A DNA stretch of 64,000 nt from Nocardia grenadensis NBRC 108939 (GCF_001613445.1 NZ_BDCJ01000009.1:124001-188000); one strand, 5' to 3'; shown: positions 1 through 9,385, counted from the stretch's first letter. The notes: a model not told the origin generated them from the letters alone. Numbers and translations are program-made.

Positions 1-628
1 AACCGTGCTCGGCGCACAGCCCGGCGACCTCCTCCGGCGACAACGCCAGGTCCGGGCCGTTCCACCTGGTCAGCCGGGAATGCAGTTCCAGTAGATGCCA
101 CCGGATCGGGGGCTCGAACCGGGCGCACACCACGGTCGTCACCGTCGGCGGCGCGTACTGCAGGAAGTATTCGAGCCCGGCCAGCGCGAGCGGGTCGGTG
201 ATCAGGTGGGCATCGTCGATCACCAGGACGGTGGGCGTGGAATCGTCGGCGAGCGCGGCGATCACCGCCTCGGCCTCACCGACTCCCGCCGCGGGCTGTC
301 CGGCGCCCGGACCGGAACTGCCCAGACGGGCACGCAACTCCGCCCACAGCGCGGTCTGCTCACGGATCGTGACCCAGGCGATCCGCGTGTCGTGATGGGA
401 ACGTGGCAGCCGGTGCGCGGCCCAGTCCGCGACGGCCACGGTTTTGCCGATCCCCACCGCGCCGCAGATCAGCAGGACCTCGCCGTTGCCGCGGTCGGCC
501 ACGGCATCCAGCACCGAGTGCAATCGTGGCCGGAACACCGGTGTGAAGGGCAGCACCGGGATGGGCGAGCGGGCCCGGGCCCGTGATACCGAGCGACCCG
601 TCAGATCCAGTGTTGGCGAAGTGGTCAC
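1..628 (-). CDS. LuxR/MalT-like ATPase regulator, N-terminal part (runs off window)
   Basis: The 5' 209 codons of a large signal-transduction ATPase are present. The other end lies outside the window. The GTG start opens MTTSPTLDLTGRS. A short linker with the motif PVFRPRL leads to a P-loop, GAVGIGKT, near residues 55-62. A Walker B-like strand TVLVIDDAH follows near residues 132-140, then VCARFEPP and LTRWNGPDLALSPEE. This order is typical of the NB-ARC/MalT ATPase half of LuxR-type regulators (STAND class), which usually end in a LuxR helix-turn-helix. That end is not visible here, so the DNA-binding part is inferred. The gene is divergent from the small membrane protein that follows, with about 220 bases between them. 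Confidence 0.7.
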   Translation of the reverse strand, partial: MTTSPTLDLTGRSVSRARARSPIPVLPFTPVFRPRLHSVLDAVADRGNGEVLLICGAVGIGKTVAVADWAAHRLPRSHHDTRIAWVTIREQTALWAELRARLGSSGPGAGQPAAGVGEAEAVIAALADDSTPTVLVIDDAHLITDPLALAGLEYFLQYAPPTVTTVVCARFEPPIRWHLLELHSRLTRWNGPDLALSPEEVAGLCAEHG

Positions 629-849
629 GGTGCCTCCCGAAGACGTCGTCCGAAACAGCACTAGCACGCACTCGGCCGCAGCCTACCGGAGCCGCGAGGG
701 CTCCCAGCGGGTCGTGAACCAACCTGTTACCAGGGCGTATCCGGTCGAAATCATCCGCATCGGGTGAGCCGGGTGGCCCGGCGCCGGCCATAGCGTGGAC
801 CGGTCGCCGGCACCGGAAACCCGATATCCGAAAGCGAGCGAGGTGGGCC

Positions 850-1146
850 ATGTCCTTCTGGGAAGCGCTCTGGCTGATCGTGGTGAGTTTCGTGTTGGTC
901 GCCTATCTGCTGCTGATCGTGCTGCCGCTACTGACTTCCGTGGTGTACTTGATCGTGCGCGGCCGGGGGATGATCGACCGCGCGTCCGCGGACGCCGAGC
1001 AGGTCGGGGCGGCGCAGCGAAAGTACATCCAGCAGACCGCCGGGATCAGTCCGGCCGCCCAGATCTCCGAGGCGAAGCGGCTGCCGGCCGAGGGCATGGT
1101 CACCGGGAGTGAATTCGAACGGCTCGAGGCCAAGGCCATGTCGTGA
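850..1146 (+). CDS. small SHOCT-type membrane protein
   Basis: A 98-residue protein. Residues 5-38 form a hydrophobic segment (LWLIVVSFVLVAYLLLIVLP and on), probably one or two membrane passes. A basic stretch RGRGM follows, and the C-terminus ISEAKRLPAEGMVTGSEFER resembles the short SHOCT oligomerisation motif (residues about 70-95). The start follows a GAGG-like site in gcgaggtgggcc. The stop overlaps the GTG start of the AI-2E family exporter by four bases (GTGA), so the two are probably co-translated. Such PLDc_N/SHOCT-like small proteins are common in actinobacteria and have no assigned reaction. The call rests on topology and the C-terminal motif. Confidence 0.75.
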   Translation: MSFWEALWLIVVSFVLVAYLLLIVLPLLTSVVYLIVRGRGMIDRASADAEQVGAAQRKYIQQTAGISPAAQISEAKRLPAEGMVTGSEFERLEAKAMS

Positions 1147-2372
1147 CCGGAACCACTGCGAGCTCCGGCGATCCCGGATCGGAGGCCGCCGGACCCGCAC
1201 CGGAGGATGTGGGATCGATACCCGAGGGGCCGGGACCGGCACCGGAGGGCGCGGCGGGACGCGAAGGCACCGGGCGGGCACCGAAGGGGGCGGCGGCGCA
1301 GTGGGCGATCCCGCGAGGCCTGATCGTGCTGCTCGTCGCGGCGGCCACGGTGGTGGCCGTCACCGGTGCGAAGGCGTTCTCCGGAGTGCTCGGCCCGGTG
1401 TTCCTGGCATTGATGTTCGCCATCGCGGCACAGCCCATCCAGACCCGGCTGCAGCACCGTGGCGCACCGGCGTGGGCGGGGATGCTCGCGGCCCTGGCGG
1501 TGGTGTATCTGGTGCTCCTGGGCCTGGTCGGCGCGATGGCATTGTCGGCCGCCCAGCTGGCGACCGCGCTGCCGGACTATTCCGACCAGTTCTCCGCGCT
1601 GTTCGATCAGGTCCGCTCGCTGTTGGAACGGTTCGATGTCGATCAGGACCGGGTACAGCAGGCGTTGAGCGGTTTCGACTTCGGCAAACTGGTCGAAGTG
1701 CTCGAGGGCGCGCTGCGCGAACTCGCCGGCGTTTTCTCGAACCTGCTGTTCGTGCTGGCCCTGCTGCTGTTCATGGCGTTCGACGGGATGACCATCGGCC
1801 GCCGGATGACCGTGGTGGCCGGAATGCGGCCCGATATCTCGCACGCGCTGAATACCTTCGCCGCCGGTACCCGTAAATACCTGATCGTCTCGACGGTGTT
1901 CGGGCTCATCGTGGCGGTGCTCGACGGTGTGGCGCTGTGGTTGCTCGCGGTCCCGTTCCCGGTGCTGTGGGGACTGTTGTCGTTCATCACCAACTACATT
2001 CCGAACATCGGATTCGTGATCGGGCTGATCCCGCCCGCGCTGCTGGCCCTGCTCGACGGCGGTTTCTCGCGGATGGTGTGGGTGATCGTGCTCTACTGCG
2101 TGTTCAACGTGGTGGTGCAGTCGGTGATCCAGCCGAAGTTCGTGGGCGATGCGGTCGGTCTGAGTGTCACGGTCACCTTCCTCTCCCTGGTGTTCTGGTC
2201 CTGGGTGCTGGGCGCGCTCGGGGCGCTGCTGGCCATTCCGCTCACCCTGCTGGCCAAGGCGCTGCTGTTCGATATCGATCCCTCGACGCGGTGGATGGAC
2301 GTGCTGATCAGTGATCGGGCGCCCGCCGCCGAACCGGACGACGAGGCACCGGCCGCAGGCCCGGCGCCGTGA
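1143..2372 (+). CDS. AI-2E family transporter (PerM/TqsA-like)
   Basis: A 409-residue polytopic membrane protein. A proline/alanine-rich cytoplasmic tail occupies residues 1-55. Paired helices follow (RGLIVLLVAAATVVAVTG, VFLALMFAIAAQPIQTRL, MLAALAVVYLVLLGLVGAMA), then a soluble segment at about 145-200, and a second helix block with the family signature FPVLWGLLSFITNYIPNIG near residue 275, followed by GLIPPALLALL. That N-Y-I-P-N-I-G loop is diagnostic of the AI-2E exporter family (PF01594). Members move autoinducer-2, sodium/protons or amphiphiles, so the substrate here cannot be named. It is probably co-transcribed with the preceding SHOCT protein through a 4-base overlap. The C-terminus is acidic and Pro/Ala-rich. 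Confidence 0.9.
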   Translation: MTGTTASSGDPGSEAAGPAPEDVGSIPEGPGPAPEGAAGREGTGRAPKGAAAQWAIPRGLIVLLVAAATVVAVTGAKAFSGVLGPVFLALMFAIAAQPIQTRLQHRGAPAWAGMLAALAVVYLVLLGLVGAMALSAAQLATALPDYSDQFSALFDQVRSLLERFDVDQDRVQQALSGFDFGKLVEVLEGALRELAGVFSNLLFVLALLLFMAFDGMTIGRRMTVVAGMRPDISHALNTFAAGTRKYLIVSTVFGLIVAVLDGVALWLLAVPFPVLWGLLSFITNYIPNIGFVIGLIPPALLALLDGGFSRMVWVIVLYCVFNVVVQSVIQPKFVGDAVGLSVTVTFLSLVFWSWVLGALGALLAIPLTLLAKALLFDIDPSTRWMDVLISDRAPAAEPDDEAPAAGPAP

Positions 2373-2456
2373 ACCGGGTTTCACCCGCGACGGGTGAGGT
2401 GAACCCCGCGCGCCCACGCGAGAGTCGACGCACACCTGCGCGCGGAAGGAGTGGAG

Positions 2457-2882
2457 ATGACTACTGCACGGGAGCCGATGACGAGCACCTCCGGCCGGTC
2501 CCCGGTACGACAGGGCGTCGCGGCCGGTACCTCGGTCGCCGCGGCGATTCTGCTGCTGACCGTCGGCGCACTGTCGGTACTGGAAGGGATCGCCGCCGTC
2601 GCCGAGGACGAACTGTTCGTCGTCGGCGTGAACTACTCCTACGAATTCGATATCACGACCTGGGGCTGGATCCATCTCGTCCTCGGGATAGTGCTCATCA
2701 TCAGCGCGCTCGGCCTGCTCACGGGGACGGCGTGGGGTCGCGGCCTGGCGATCGGTATCGCCGCGCTCTCGATCCTGGCGAATTTCCTGTGGCTGCCGTA
2801 CTACCCGTGGTGGTCGGTCCTGATCATCGCCCTGAACATCGTGGTGATCTGGGCGATCGCGACCTGGCGGCCGCAGACCTGA
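2457..2882 (+). CDS. DUF7144-like four-helix membrane protein
   Basis: A 141-residue integral membrane protein of unknown function. After a short polar N-terminus there are four predicted helices at residues about 20-45, 65-85, 90-110 and 115-135. The conserved core reads TTWGWIHLVLGIVLI, then GRGLAIGIAALSILANF and LWLPYYPWWSV, which is the pattern of the DUF7144 family common in actinobacteria. I chose the ATG six bases after gaagga. An in-frame GTG two codons upstream sits directly on the ribosome site and is unlikely. It lies 84 bases after the exporter gene on the same strand. Confidence 0.8.
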   Translation: MTTAREPMTSTSGRSPVRQGVAAGTSVAAAILLLTVGALSVLEGIAAVAEDELFVVGVNYSYEFDITTWGWIHLVLGIVLIISALGLLTGTAWGRGLAIGIAALSILANFLWLPYYPWWSVLIIALNIVVIWAIATWRPQT

Positions 2883-2891
2883 GCCCCGCGC

Positions 2892-3548
2892 GTGGTGGTC
2901 CTGGGTGATCTGCTTCCGTTGGCGGTGGGGGTGACGATCTCACCGATTCCGATCGTGATCGCAATCCTGATGATTCTGTCGAAAAACGCGTCCGCGGCGG
3001 CGGGCGGTTTCGCCACCGGCTGGACCGCGGGCATCCTGCTCGCCACCGTCGTCTTCGCCTCACTCGCCGCCGCGATCGGGCTGTCCGCCGACTCCGCGCC
3101 CGGTGCGGCCGCGGCGTGGGTGCGGATCGTGCTGGGACTGCTGTTGCTGGCGGTGGCTCTCGTACAGTGGCGACGCCGTGCCGATACCGCCCCACCAGGG
3201 TGGATGCGGAGTATCGATTCGCTGACCGCCGGGAAGGCGGTCCTGCTCGGCGCCGCACTCGTGGCGGTCAACCCGAAGAATCTGCTGCTGTGCGTATCGG
3301 CGGGGGTGGCGGTGGGGGCGAGTGGGTCGGCGGTGGGCGCGCAGATCGTGGCCGTGGTCGTGTTCACGGTGCTCGCCGCGGCCAGTGTCCTCGGCGTCGT
3401 GGTCGGGTACGCCGTCGCGGCGGATCGGTTACGCGGTGTGCTGGACCGCAGCCGGGTCTGGCTCGAAGCCAACAACCATGTGGTCATGGCGATGATGCTG
3501 CTGGTGATGGGCGCCGTCGTCCTGGGCAAGGGGATCGGTGGCCTGTGA
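2892..3548 (+). CDS. GAP/Sap-family six-helix membrane protein
   Basis: A 218-residue protein with about six helices. Hallmarks of the GAP family (PF11139, SfLAP, 'peptidoglycolipid/sulfolipid addressing protein') are the opening LPLAVGVTISPIPIVIAILM, the motif GFATGWTAGI near residue 40, and AVNPKNLLLCVSAG near residue 130. In mycobacteria relatives assist export of surface glycolipids (Sap/SL-1, Gap/GPL). Here only membrane location is supported and the lipid role is inference. The start is GTG nine bases after the preceding stop, so it probably belongs to the same transcript. The fold resembles LysE exporters, which is the main alternative. Confidence 0.8.
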   Translation: MVVLGDLLPLAVGVTISPIPIVIAILMILSKNASAAAGGFATGWTAGILLATVVFASLAAAIGLSADSAPGAAAAWVRIVLGLLLLAVALVQWRRRADTAPPGWMRSIDSLTAGKAVLLGAALVAVNPKNLLLCVSAGVAVGASGSAVGAQIVAVVVFTVLAAASVLGVVVGYAVAADRLRGVLDRSRVWLEANNHVVMAMMLLVMGAVVLGKGIGGL

Positions 3549-3610
3549 CGGATTCGGCGACCTCGGGATCCGGGCGCACCGGAGTGGCCGGCGAGCTGGT
3601 GACGCCGGTG

Positions 3611-3847
3611 TCAGCGCCGGCCGCGCCGGCGGATCAGCAGCCCGGCCACCAGCCCGATCAGGAACATGACCAGCAGGATCAGCCACATCGGCGAGGTGAC
3701 GGTGATGGGCAGGAAATGTATCTCCACATGGTCGCGGTTCTCGACGACGAAGATCACGGCGACAACGGTCAGCACCAGCGCCAGCCACTGGTTGACGGTG
3801 ATCCGGGATAGTAGCGACGGCTTCGGCTCGCGCGCTCGGTCGGTCAT
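3611..3847 (-). CDS. LapA-domain small membrane protein
   Basis: A 78-residue protein with two membrane helices (VNQWLALVLTVVAVIFVVEN at about 18-37 and MWLILLVMFLIGLVAGLLI at about 54-72), separated by the short hydrophilic loop RDHVEIHFLPITV and ending in RRRGRR. This is the DUF1049/LapA layout (N-x-x-x-V-x-I/V-x-F between two helices). In Gram-negatives LapA works in LPS assembly. Actinobacterial copies have no known task. I chose the ATG opening MTDRAREPKP because it gives a normal N-terminus. Much longer upstream readings are antisense to the alkylsulfatase. It converges on the GAP-type gene. Confidence 0.8.
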   Translation of the reverse strand: MTDRAREPKPSLLSRITVNQWLALVLTVVAVIFVVENRDHVEIHFLPITVTSPMWLILLVMFLIGLVAGLLIRRRGRR

Positions 3848-4258
3848 CACATCCTCCGGTGGGAGTTCGGTCGCGACATCCCATAGTCTGCGTCGCGGCC
3901 GGGTCGCGGGCATCACCCGCGGGGGATGACTCGGGCCCGTCGGTCGACGTTCGCGGTACGCAGAGCGGCGCGGAGACCTCGGCACGGGTCGCAGCGGGTC
4001 GGAGGCATCCGTCTTTACCCGGCTCGGATGTAGCGAGTGCGCGCCGGGCCCACATCCACTTCCGCACGGGTCGTGCGATCCCCGGGTGCGATGAGCGGGC
4101 AGTTCACCCGCCGTAGGTGATACAGCGGGCGGCCGCCGCTGCCTAGCGTGGATATTCCGGTGCGCCGACACCGCCGTTCCTGTGCGGCCCCGGGCGCGCG
4201 ATTGCGGAAGGTGACCGCACCGGAAACCGAGAGCCGGCCGACAGATCGCGAGGTAACG
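3848..4258. other. gene-free divergent intergenic region
   Basis: No convincing gene is visible between the divergently read LapA-like and alkylsulfatase genes. It holds the 17-bp inverted repeat TCACC-N7-GGTGA (4104-4120), followed by a TAGCGT box at 4143-4148, a possible -10 for the alkylsulfatase. Longer reading frames here have poor codon use and no family signature. Confidence 0.5.
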
Positions 4259-6082
4259 ATGACCACGGAACTGGACTTCGACGACACCGCCGACTTCGGC
4301 AACGCGACCCGCGGATTCATGGCCGAACTCGATCCGCCGGTGGTGACGGCCGCGGACGGCTCGGTGGTCTACGACATCGGCGCCTACGAATTCCTCGACG
4401 GTGATTGCCCGGACACCGCGCACCCCAGCCTGTGGCGACAGGGACAACTGTGTAGCAAACAGGGCCTGTTCGAGGTGACCGCGGGCATCTACCAGGTCCG
4501 CAACCTGGACCTGTCGAATATGACGCTGGTCGAGGGTCGCGACGGTGTCATCGTGATCGATCCCCTGCTGTCGGAGGAGACCGCCGCCGCGGGCCTGGCC
4601 CTGTACCGCGCGCAACGCGGTGACCGGCCGGTCACCGGCATGATCTACACCCATTCGCACGCGGATCATTTCGCCGGCGCGCGGGCGGCGGTGCCGGCCG
4701 GTCATCCGCCGGTGCCCATCCTGGCGCCCGCCGGATTCCTGGAACACGCAGTGAGTGAGAACGTCTACGCCGGTAATGCCATGAACCGCCGGGCCGTCTT
4801 CATGTACGGGGCGGCGCTCCCGAAGGCGCCCGACGGCCAGATCGGGGCCGGACTGGGGATGACGACCTCCACCGGGACCATCACCCTGATCCCGCCCACC
4901 GTCGATATCACGCATACCGGGCAGGAAGAGGAGATCGACGGGGTCCGGATGGTGTTCCAGCTGACCCCGGGCACCGAGGCCCCGGCCGAGATGAACTTCC
5001 TGTTCCCCGATCGGCGCGCGCTCTGTATGGCCGAGAACGCGACCCACAATATGCATAATGTGCTGACCCTGCGCGGCGCGGTGGTCCGCGATTCCCGCGT
5101 GTGGGCACAGTATCTCGACGAGGCCATCGCCTGGTTCGGCGACAAGGCCGATGTGGCGTTCGCCTCGCACCACTGGCCCACCTGGGGGCGGGAGCGCTGG
5201 ACGGCGTGGCTGGCGAACCAGCGCGATATGTACGCCTACCTCCACGATCAGACGCTGCGCCTGACCAATGCGGGCTACACCGGGCCGGAGATCGCCGAAC
5301 GGTTCGAATTCCCGCCCGAGCTCGACCGGGTCTGGTCCAACCGCGGCTACTACGGTTCCACCAGCCATAACGTCAAAGCGATCTACCAGCGATACATGGG
5401 CTGGTACGACGGTAATCCGGCGCATCTGTGGGAGCATCCGCCGGTCGCGCTGGCGCAGCGGTATGTGGCCGACTACGGCGGGATCGAGGCGCTCGTCGCC
5501 AAGGGCCGGGAGTACGCCGACGCCGGTGATCTCCGGTTCGCGGCGACCCTGCTCAACCACGCCGTATTCGCCGAACCCGGCCACGAGGACGCCAAGGAGA
5601 CACTGGCCCGGGTCTACGACCGGCTCGGCCACGGCGCCGAGAACGGCACCTGGCGCAACTTCTATCTGACGGGCGCCCAGGAACTGCGGAAGGGCCCGAC
5701 CCCGACCCCGATCCAATCGGCGAGCCCCGAGATGATGACCGCGCTGACGCCGGAGATGATCATCGACTCCCTCGCGGTCCGGATCGACGGCCTGCGCGCC
5801 GCCGCGACCGGATTCACCATGGACTGGGAACTGACCGACGAGGACATCGTCCACCGCATCACCCTGTCCCACGGCGCGCTCACCCACCGCACCCCCACAC
5901 CCGAGGCGCCCGCCGTCGGGCCCGCGGACCTCACGCTGACGCTGACCAAGCGACAACTACTGAACGCGGTGAGCGGTAAAGGTTTCGAGGGTGTGACGAT
6001 CGCCGGTGACCGGAGCCTGCTCGACACGTTCATCGGGTTGCTGGATGTTCCGGATCCGCAGTTCCCGATCGTCACGCCCTGA
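4259..6082 (+). CDS. linear alkylsulfatase (SdsA1/BDS1-like metallo-beta-lactamase fold)
   Basis: A 607-residue enzyme of the type III sulfatases, which hydrolyse primary alkyl sulfates such as SDS to alcohol and sulfate with two zinc ions. The metal motif THSHADHFAGA lies at residues 131-141. More ligands follow in the AENATHNMHNV segment and the ASHHWPTWG segment. The motif LWRQGQLCSKQGLFEV near residue 58 is the family's N-terminal signature. A dimerisation region leads to an SCP2-like C-terminal domain (about 480-607, with DLTLTLTKRQLLNAVSG). Length matches SdsA1 relatives (about 600-660). No clear signal peptide is seen, unlike SdsA1, so it may be cytoplasmic. The ATG follows gcgaggtaacg. 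Confidence 0.92.
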   Translation: MTTELDFDDTADFGNATRGFMAELDPPVVTAADGSVVYDIGAYEFLDGDCPDTAHPSLWRQGQLCSKQGLFEVTAGIYQVRNLDLSNMTLVEGRDGVIVIDPLLSEETAAAGLALYRAQRGDRPVTGMIYTHSHADHFAGARAAVPAGHPPVPILAPAGFLEHAVSENVYAGNAMNRRAVFMYGAALPKAPDGQIGAGLGMTTSTGTITLIPPTVDITHTGQEEEIDGVRMVFQLTPGTEAPAEMNFLFPDRRALCMAENATHNMHNVLTLRGAVVRDSRVWAQYLDEAIAWFGDKADVAFASHHWPTWGRERWTAWLANQRDMYAYLHDQTLRLTNAGYTGPEIAERFEFPPELDRVWSNRGYYGSTSHNVKAIYQRYMGWYDGNPAHLWEHPPVALAQRYVADYGGIEALVAKGREYADAGDLRFAATLLNHAVFAEPGHEDAKETLARVYDRLGHGAENGTWRNFYLTGAQELRKGPTPTPIQSASPEMMTALTPEMIIDSLAVRIDGLRAAATGFTMDWELTDEDIVHRITLSHGALTHRTPTPEAPAVGPADLTLTLTKRQLLNAVSGKGFEGVTIAGDRSLLDTFIGLLDVPDPQFPIVTP

Positions 6083-6091
6083 GCCGCGGCG

Positions 6092-6814
6092 CTACTGCCG
6101 GAACCGGTGTCCCATACCCGGTTCGGTCAGCAGATGCCGTGGACGGGACGGGTCGTCTTCGAGTTTGCGCCGCAATTGGGCCATATAGACGCGGAGGTAG
6201 TGGGTTTCGGTCTGATAGGCCGGCCCCCACACCTCGCGCAGCAGCTCGGAGCGGCCCACCAATTTGCCGCGATTGCGTACCAACATCTCCAGCACCCCCC
6301 ACTCGGTGGGGGTCAGATGCACCTCGATGCCGCCCTTGAGGACCTTCTTCGCCGACAGGTCGACGGTGAACGAATCGGTCACCACCACCGGCTCGTCGGT
6401 TTCGGCCGAGGCCGCCGCGCGCCGCAGGGCGGCGCGCAACCGGGCCAGGAACTCGTCCATGCCGAACGGTTTGGTGATGTAGTCGTCGGCGCCGGCGTCG
6501 AGGGCGTCCACCTTGTCGGCCGAATCGGTGCGGGCGGAGAGCACGATCACCGGCACCCGGGACCAGCCTCGCAACCCGGCCAGCACCTCGATACCGTCGA
6601 TATCGGGCAACCCGAGGTCGAGGACCACCACGTCGGGCCGGCGTTCGGTGGCCGCGCGGAGCGCGCCCGCGCCGGTGGACGCGGTGACCACCTCGTATCC
6701 GCGCACCGACAGATTGATCCGCATGGCGCGCAGGATCTGCGGTTCGTCGTCCACCACGAGGACGGTCGCATCCGCGGCCGGTCCGGCATCCTGCTCCGGG
6801 GGAGTTTTCATCAC
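6092..6814 (-). CDS. kdpE: KdpE response regulator
   Basis: A 240-residue OmpR/PhoB-class regulator, partner of the KdpD sensor kinase. The receiver domain shows the acidic pocket VVDDEPQILRAMRINL, the phospho-acceptor aspartate in VVVLDLGLPDIDG (D66), the threonine/serine in VIVLSAR and the lysine in YITKPFGMDEF. The C-terminal winged helix ends in THYLRVYMAQLRRKLEDD and the KdpE-typical GMGHRFR. It is translationally coupled to kdpD: the GTG start overlaps the kdpD stop (GTGA). An ATG one codon later is equally possible. It is predicted to activate the kdpFABC promoter when potassium is low. Confidence 0.97.
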   Translation of the reverse strand: MMKTPPEQDAGPAADATVLVVDDEPQILRAMRINLSVRGYEVVTASTGAGALRAATERRPDVVVLDLGLPDIDGIEVLAGLRGWSRVPVIVLSARTDSADKVDALDAGADDYITKPFGMDEFLARLRAALRRAAASAETDEPVVVTDSFTVDLSAKKVLKGGIEVHLTPTEWGVLEMLVRNRGKLVGRSELLREVWGPAYQTETHYLRVYMAQLRRKLEDDPSRPRHLLTEPGMGHRFRQ

Positions 6815-9357
6815 CGCACCTCCGTCGCCGGTATGTCCTCGTCGACGTTACCGGGCGCGACCGCCAGGTCGACGGTGACTGTCAGCCCACCCCCGGGTGT
6901 GTCGGTGGCGGTGACGACGCCGCCCATGGCGACCGCGAACCCCCGCACTACCGAGAGCCCGAGCCCCAGCCCGCTGGTGTTGTCCCGGTCGCCCAGCTGC
7001 TGGAACTGATCGAACACCCGCTCGGAATCGATGCCGGGCAGACCGGGTCCATGATCGACGACCCGGACGATCACCCGTCCGTCGGCCGTGGTGGCATCCA
7101 CCTTCACCGGGGAGTCCGCGCCATAGCGCAGCGCGTTGTCGATCAGATTGGCCAGGATGCGCTCCAGCAGGTCGGCGTCGGCCCGTACCGCCACCGCCCC
7201 CACCTGGACCGTCACCCGGTCGAGGGAACCGCGGCGGGCCCCACGCGGGCTGACCCCCACGCTGACCAGCGCCCGGTGCACGACTTCGTCCAGGTACACC
7301 GGCTGCATCCGCGGCCGCACCACGCCGGCTGCCAGCCGTGACGAATCGAGCAGGTTGCCGACCAGCGAGGTGAGCTGATCCGCCGATTCCTCCACGGTGG
7401 CCAGGAGTTCGGCGCGGTCCTCGGGGGAGAACTCGACATCGTCGGAGCGCAGGCTCGACACGGCGGCCTTGACCGCGGCCAGCGGAGTGCGCAGATCGTG
7501 GCTCACCGCGGAGAGCAGATCACGCCGCAACCGGTCGGCCTCCGCGAGCGCGGCCGCTTGATTGGCCTCCTCGGTGAGCTGCTGCCGCTGGACGAGTCCC
7601 ACGGCCTGGTTGGCGACCGCTTCCAGGACGCGCCGGTCCCGGGCGCGCAGGGTCGGTCCACCCAGGAGCAGCCAGTAGTCGCCGTCGCTCACTTCCACCG
7701 CGGTGTCGGCGGTATCGGCGCGTTCGGGCGGGTCGGTGCCCACCGCGGCGATCACCCCGTCGGTGTGGTGCCGCAGACTCACCGCCCGCTGGGCGTAGGT
7801 CCGGCGCAGGCGGTCCAGCAGCGCGGTCAGATCGGCGCCGCGCAGTACCGAGCCCGCGAACAGGGTCAGCAGTTCGGCTTCCCGGGATGCCTGACCGGCC
7901 TGTTCGGCCCGCCGGGCGGCGGTATCGACGAGGATCGCCACCGCGACCGCGACGACCAGCAGCAGCACCGCGGGCAGGAAACTGTTCGGTTCCTGAATGG
8001 TGACGCTGTAGCGCGGATCGGTGAACAGGACGTTGAGCAGCAGCCCGGCGAGCAGCGCGGCGGCGATCGCCGGCAGGACGCCGCCGAACAGGGCGACCGC
8101 CAGCACCGCGACGAAGTACAGCGCGCTCTCGCTCACCAGATCGAGGTAGCGGTCGAGCCAGGACGCGAGCAGTGCCGAGATCGCCGAGGGCACCACGAAC
8201 GCGGCGACCCAGGCCGCTGTCCGGCGCGTCCGGGGCCGCGGCCGCCGCCGGCGGCGCCGACGGCCGGCCGCCTCGTGGGTCACCATGTGCACGTCGATCT
8301 TGCCGGAGCGCTGCACCACCTCCGCACCGATGCCCTCGTCCACCATCCGCGCCCAGCGGGAGCGCCGGGAGGTGCCCACTACCAGCTGGGTCGCGTTGAC
8401 GGTGCGCGCGAAATCGAGCAGGGCGGCGGGCACCTCGTCACCGACCACCGTGTGCAGTTCGGCGCCCAGATGGGCAGCGAGTTCCCGAACCGACGCCATC
8501 TGCGGCGCCGCCACACCGGTCAACCCGTCGCCGCGGACCACATGGAGGACGAGCAGTTCGGCACTGGACTTGGCCGCGATCCGCGCGGCCCGCCGGACCA
8601 GCGTCTCCGATTCCCGGCCGCCGGTGACCGCCACGACCACTCGTTCCCGGGCCTCCCAGGTATCGGTGATCCGATGGTCGGCGCGATACTTCGCGAGAGC
8701 CGCGTCCACCTGGTCGGCCAGCCAGAGCAGCGCCAGTTCGCGTAGCGCGGTGAGGTTGCCGCGCCGGAAGTAGTGGGCGAGTGCGGCATCGGCCTGGTCC
8801 GGTGCGTAGACATTGCCGAGTCCGATTCGCCGCTGCAGTGCCTCCGGGGCGATATCGACCAGTTCGATCTGGTCGGCGGCGCGGACCACCGAGTCCGGTA
8901 CGGTCTCGCGCTGGACGACGCCGGTGATCTGCTCGACCACATCGTTGAGGCCCTCCAGATGCTGGATGTTGACCGTCGAGACCACATCGATCCCGGCGGC
9001 CAGCAACTCCTGCACATCCTCGTAGCGTTTACGGTTGCGGCTGCCCGGGGTGTTGGTGTGGGCCAGTTCGTCCACCAGCACCAGTTCGGGTCGCCGCCGC
9101 AGGACCGCGTCCACATCCAGTTCGTACTGCACCGTCCCGCGATAGGGAATCGCGATGCGGGGCAGTTGCTCGAGGCCCTCGAGCAGTTCCGCGGTCTGCG
9201 CGCGCCCGTGTGTCTCGACGATCGCGGCCACCACGTCCTGGCCGCGGCCGAGCCGGCGATGTGCCTCGCCGAGCATCGCATACGTTTTCCCGACCCCGGG
9301 GGCCGCGCCGAGATAGATGCGCAGCTCACCCGGGGTGCGGTCGGGTGTCGTGCTCAC
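6811..9357 (-). CDS. kdpD: KdpD potassium/turgor sensor histidine kinase
   Basis: An 848-residue full-length KdpD. The N-terminal KdpD domain has the P-loop GAAPGVGKTYAML (residues 17-29) and LVDELAHTNTPGSRNRKRYEDV. A universal-stress-protein-like domain lies at about 225-365 (VAVTGGRESETLVRRAARIA). A cytoplasmic basic patch RRRRRRPRPRTRR follows, then four closely packed helices (about 385-490, DUF4118) and a GAF-like linker. The HisKA box SHDLRTPLAAVKAAV (His near 618) and the ATPase domain (NLIDNALRYG, VVDHGPGLPG, GLGLGLSVVRG) close the protein. All catalytic motifs are intact. It lies 28 bases downstream of kdpC and is coupled to kdpE. Confidence 0.97.
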   Translation of the reverse strand: MSTTPDRTPGELRIYLGAAPGVGKTYAMLGEAHRRLGRGQDVVAAIVETHGRAQTAELLEGLEQLPRIAIPYRGTVQYELDVDAVLRRRPELVLVDELAHTNTPGSRNRKRYEDVQELLAAGIDVVSTVNIQHLEGLNDVVEQITGVVQRETVPDSVVRAADQIELVDIAPEALQRRIGLGNVYAPDQADAALAHYFRRGNLTALRELALLWLADQVDAALAKYRADHRITDTWEARERVVVAVTGGRESETLVRRAARIAAKSSAELLVLHVVRGDGLTGVAAPQMASVRELAAHLGAELHTVVGDEVPAALLDFARTVNATQLVVGTSRRSRWARMVDEGIGAEVVQRSGKIDVHMVTHEAAGRRRRRRRPRPRTRRTAAWVAAFVVPSAISALLASWLDRYLDLVSESALYFVAVLAVALFGGVLPAIAAALLAGLLLNVLFTDPRYSVTIQEPNSFLPAVLLLVVAVAVAILVDTAARRAEQAGQASREAELLTLFAGSVLRGADLTALLDRLRRTYAQRAVSLRHHTDGVIAAVGTDPPERADTADTAVEVSDGDYWLLLGGPTLRARDRRVLEAVANQAVGLVQRQQLTEEANQAAALAEADRLRRDLLSAVSHDLRTPLAAVKAAVSSLRSDDVEFSPEDRAELLATVEESADQLTSLVGNLLDSSRLAAGVVRPRMQPVYLDEVVHRALVSVGVSPRGARRGSLDRVTVQVGAVAVRADADLLERILANLIDNALRYGADSPVKVDATTADGRVIVRVVDHGPGLPGIDSERVFDQFQQLGDRDNTSGLGLGLSVVRGFAVAMGGVVTATDTPGGGLTVTVDLAVAPGNVDEDIPATEVR

Positions 9358-9385
9358 GTCGGCATCATGTCATCCCACACTCCGA

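Noticed and set aside
95..586. Open frame on the plus strand over the first 600 bases
   Set aside because: It is antisense to the MalT/LuxR-type ATPase, whose Walker motifs read clearly on the minus strand. The plus frame is Arg/Gly-rich and without family signature.
903..2675. 590-codon open frame on the minus strand
   Set aside because: It lies opposite the SHOCT and AI-2E genes. Its Gln/His/Arg-rich composition is typical of an antisense shadow.
3848..5956. Long minus-strand reading upstream of the LapA-like gene
   Set aside because: It is antisense to the alkylsulfatase. Only the last 78 codons are a credible protein.
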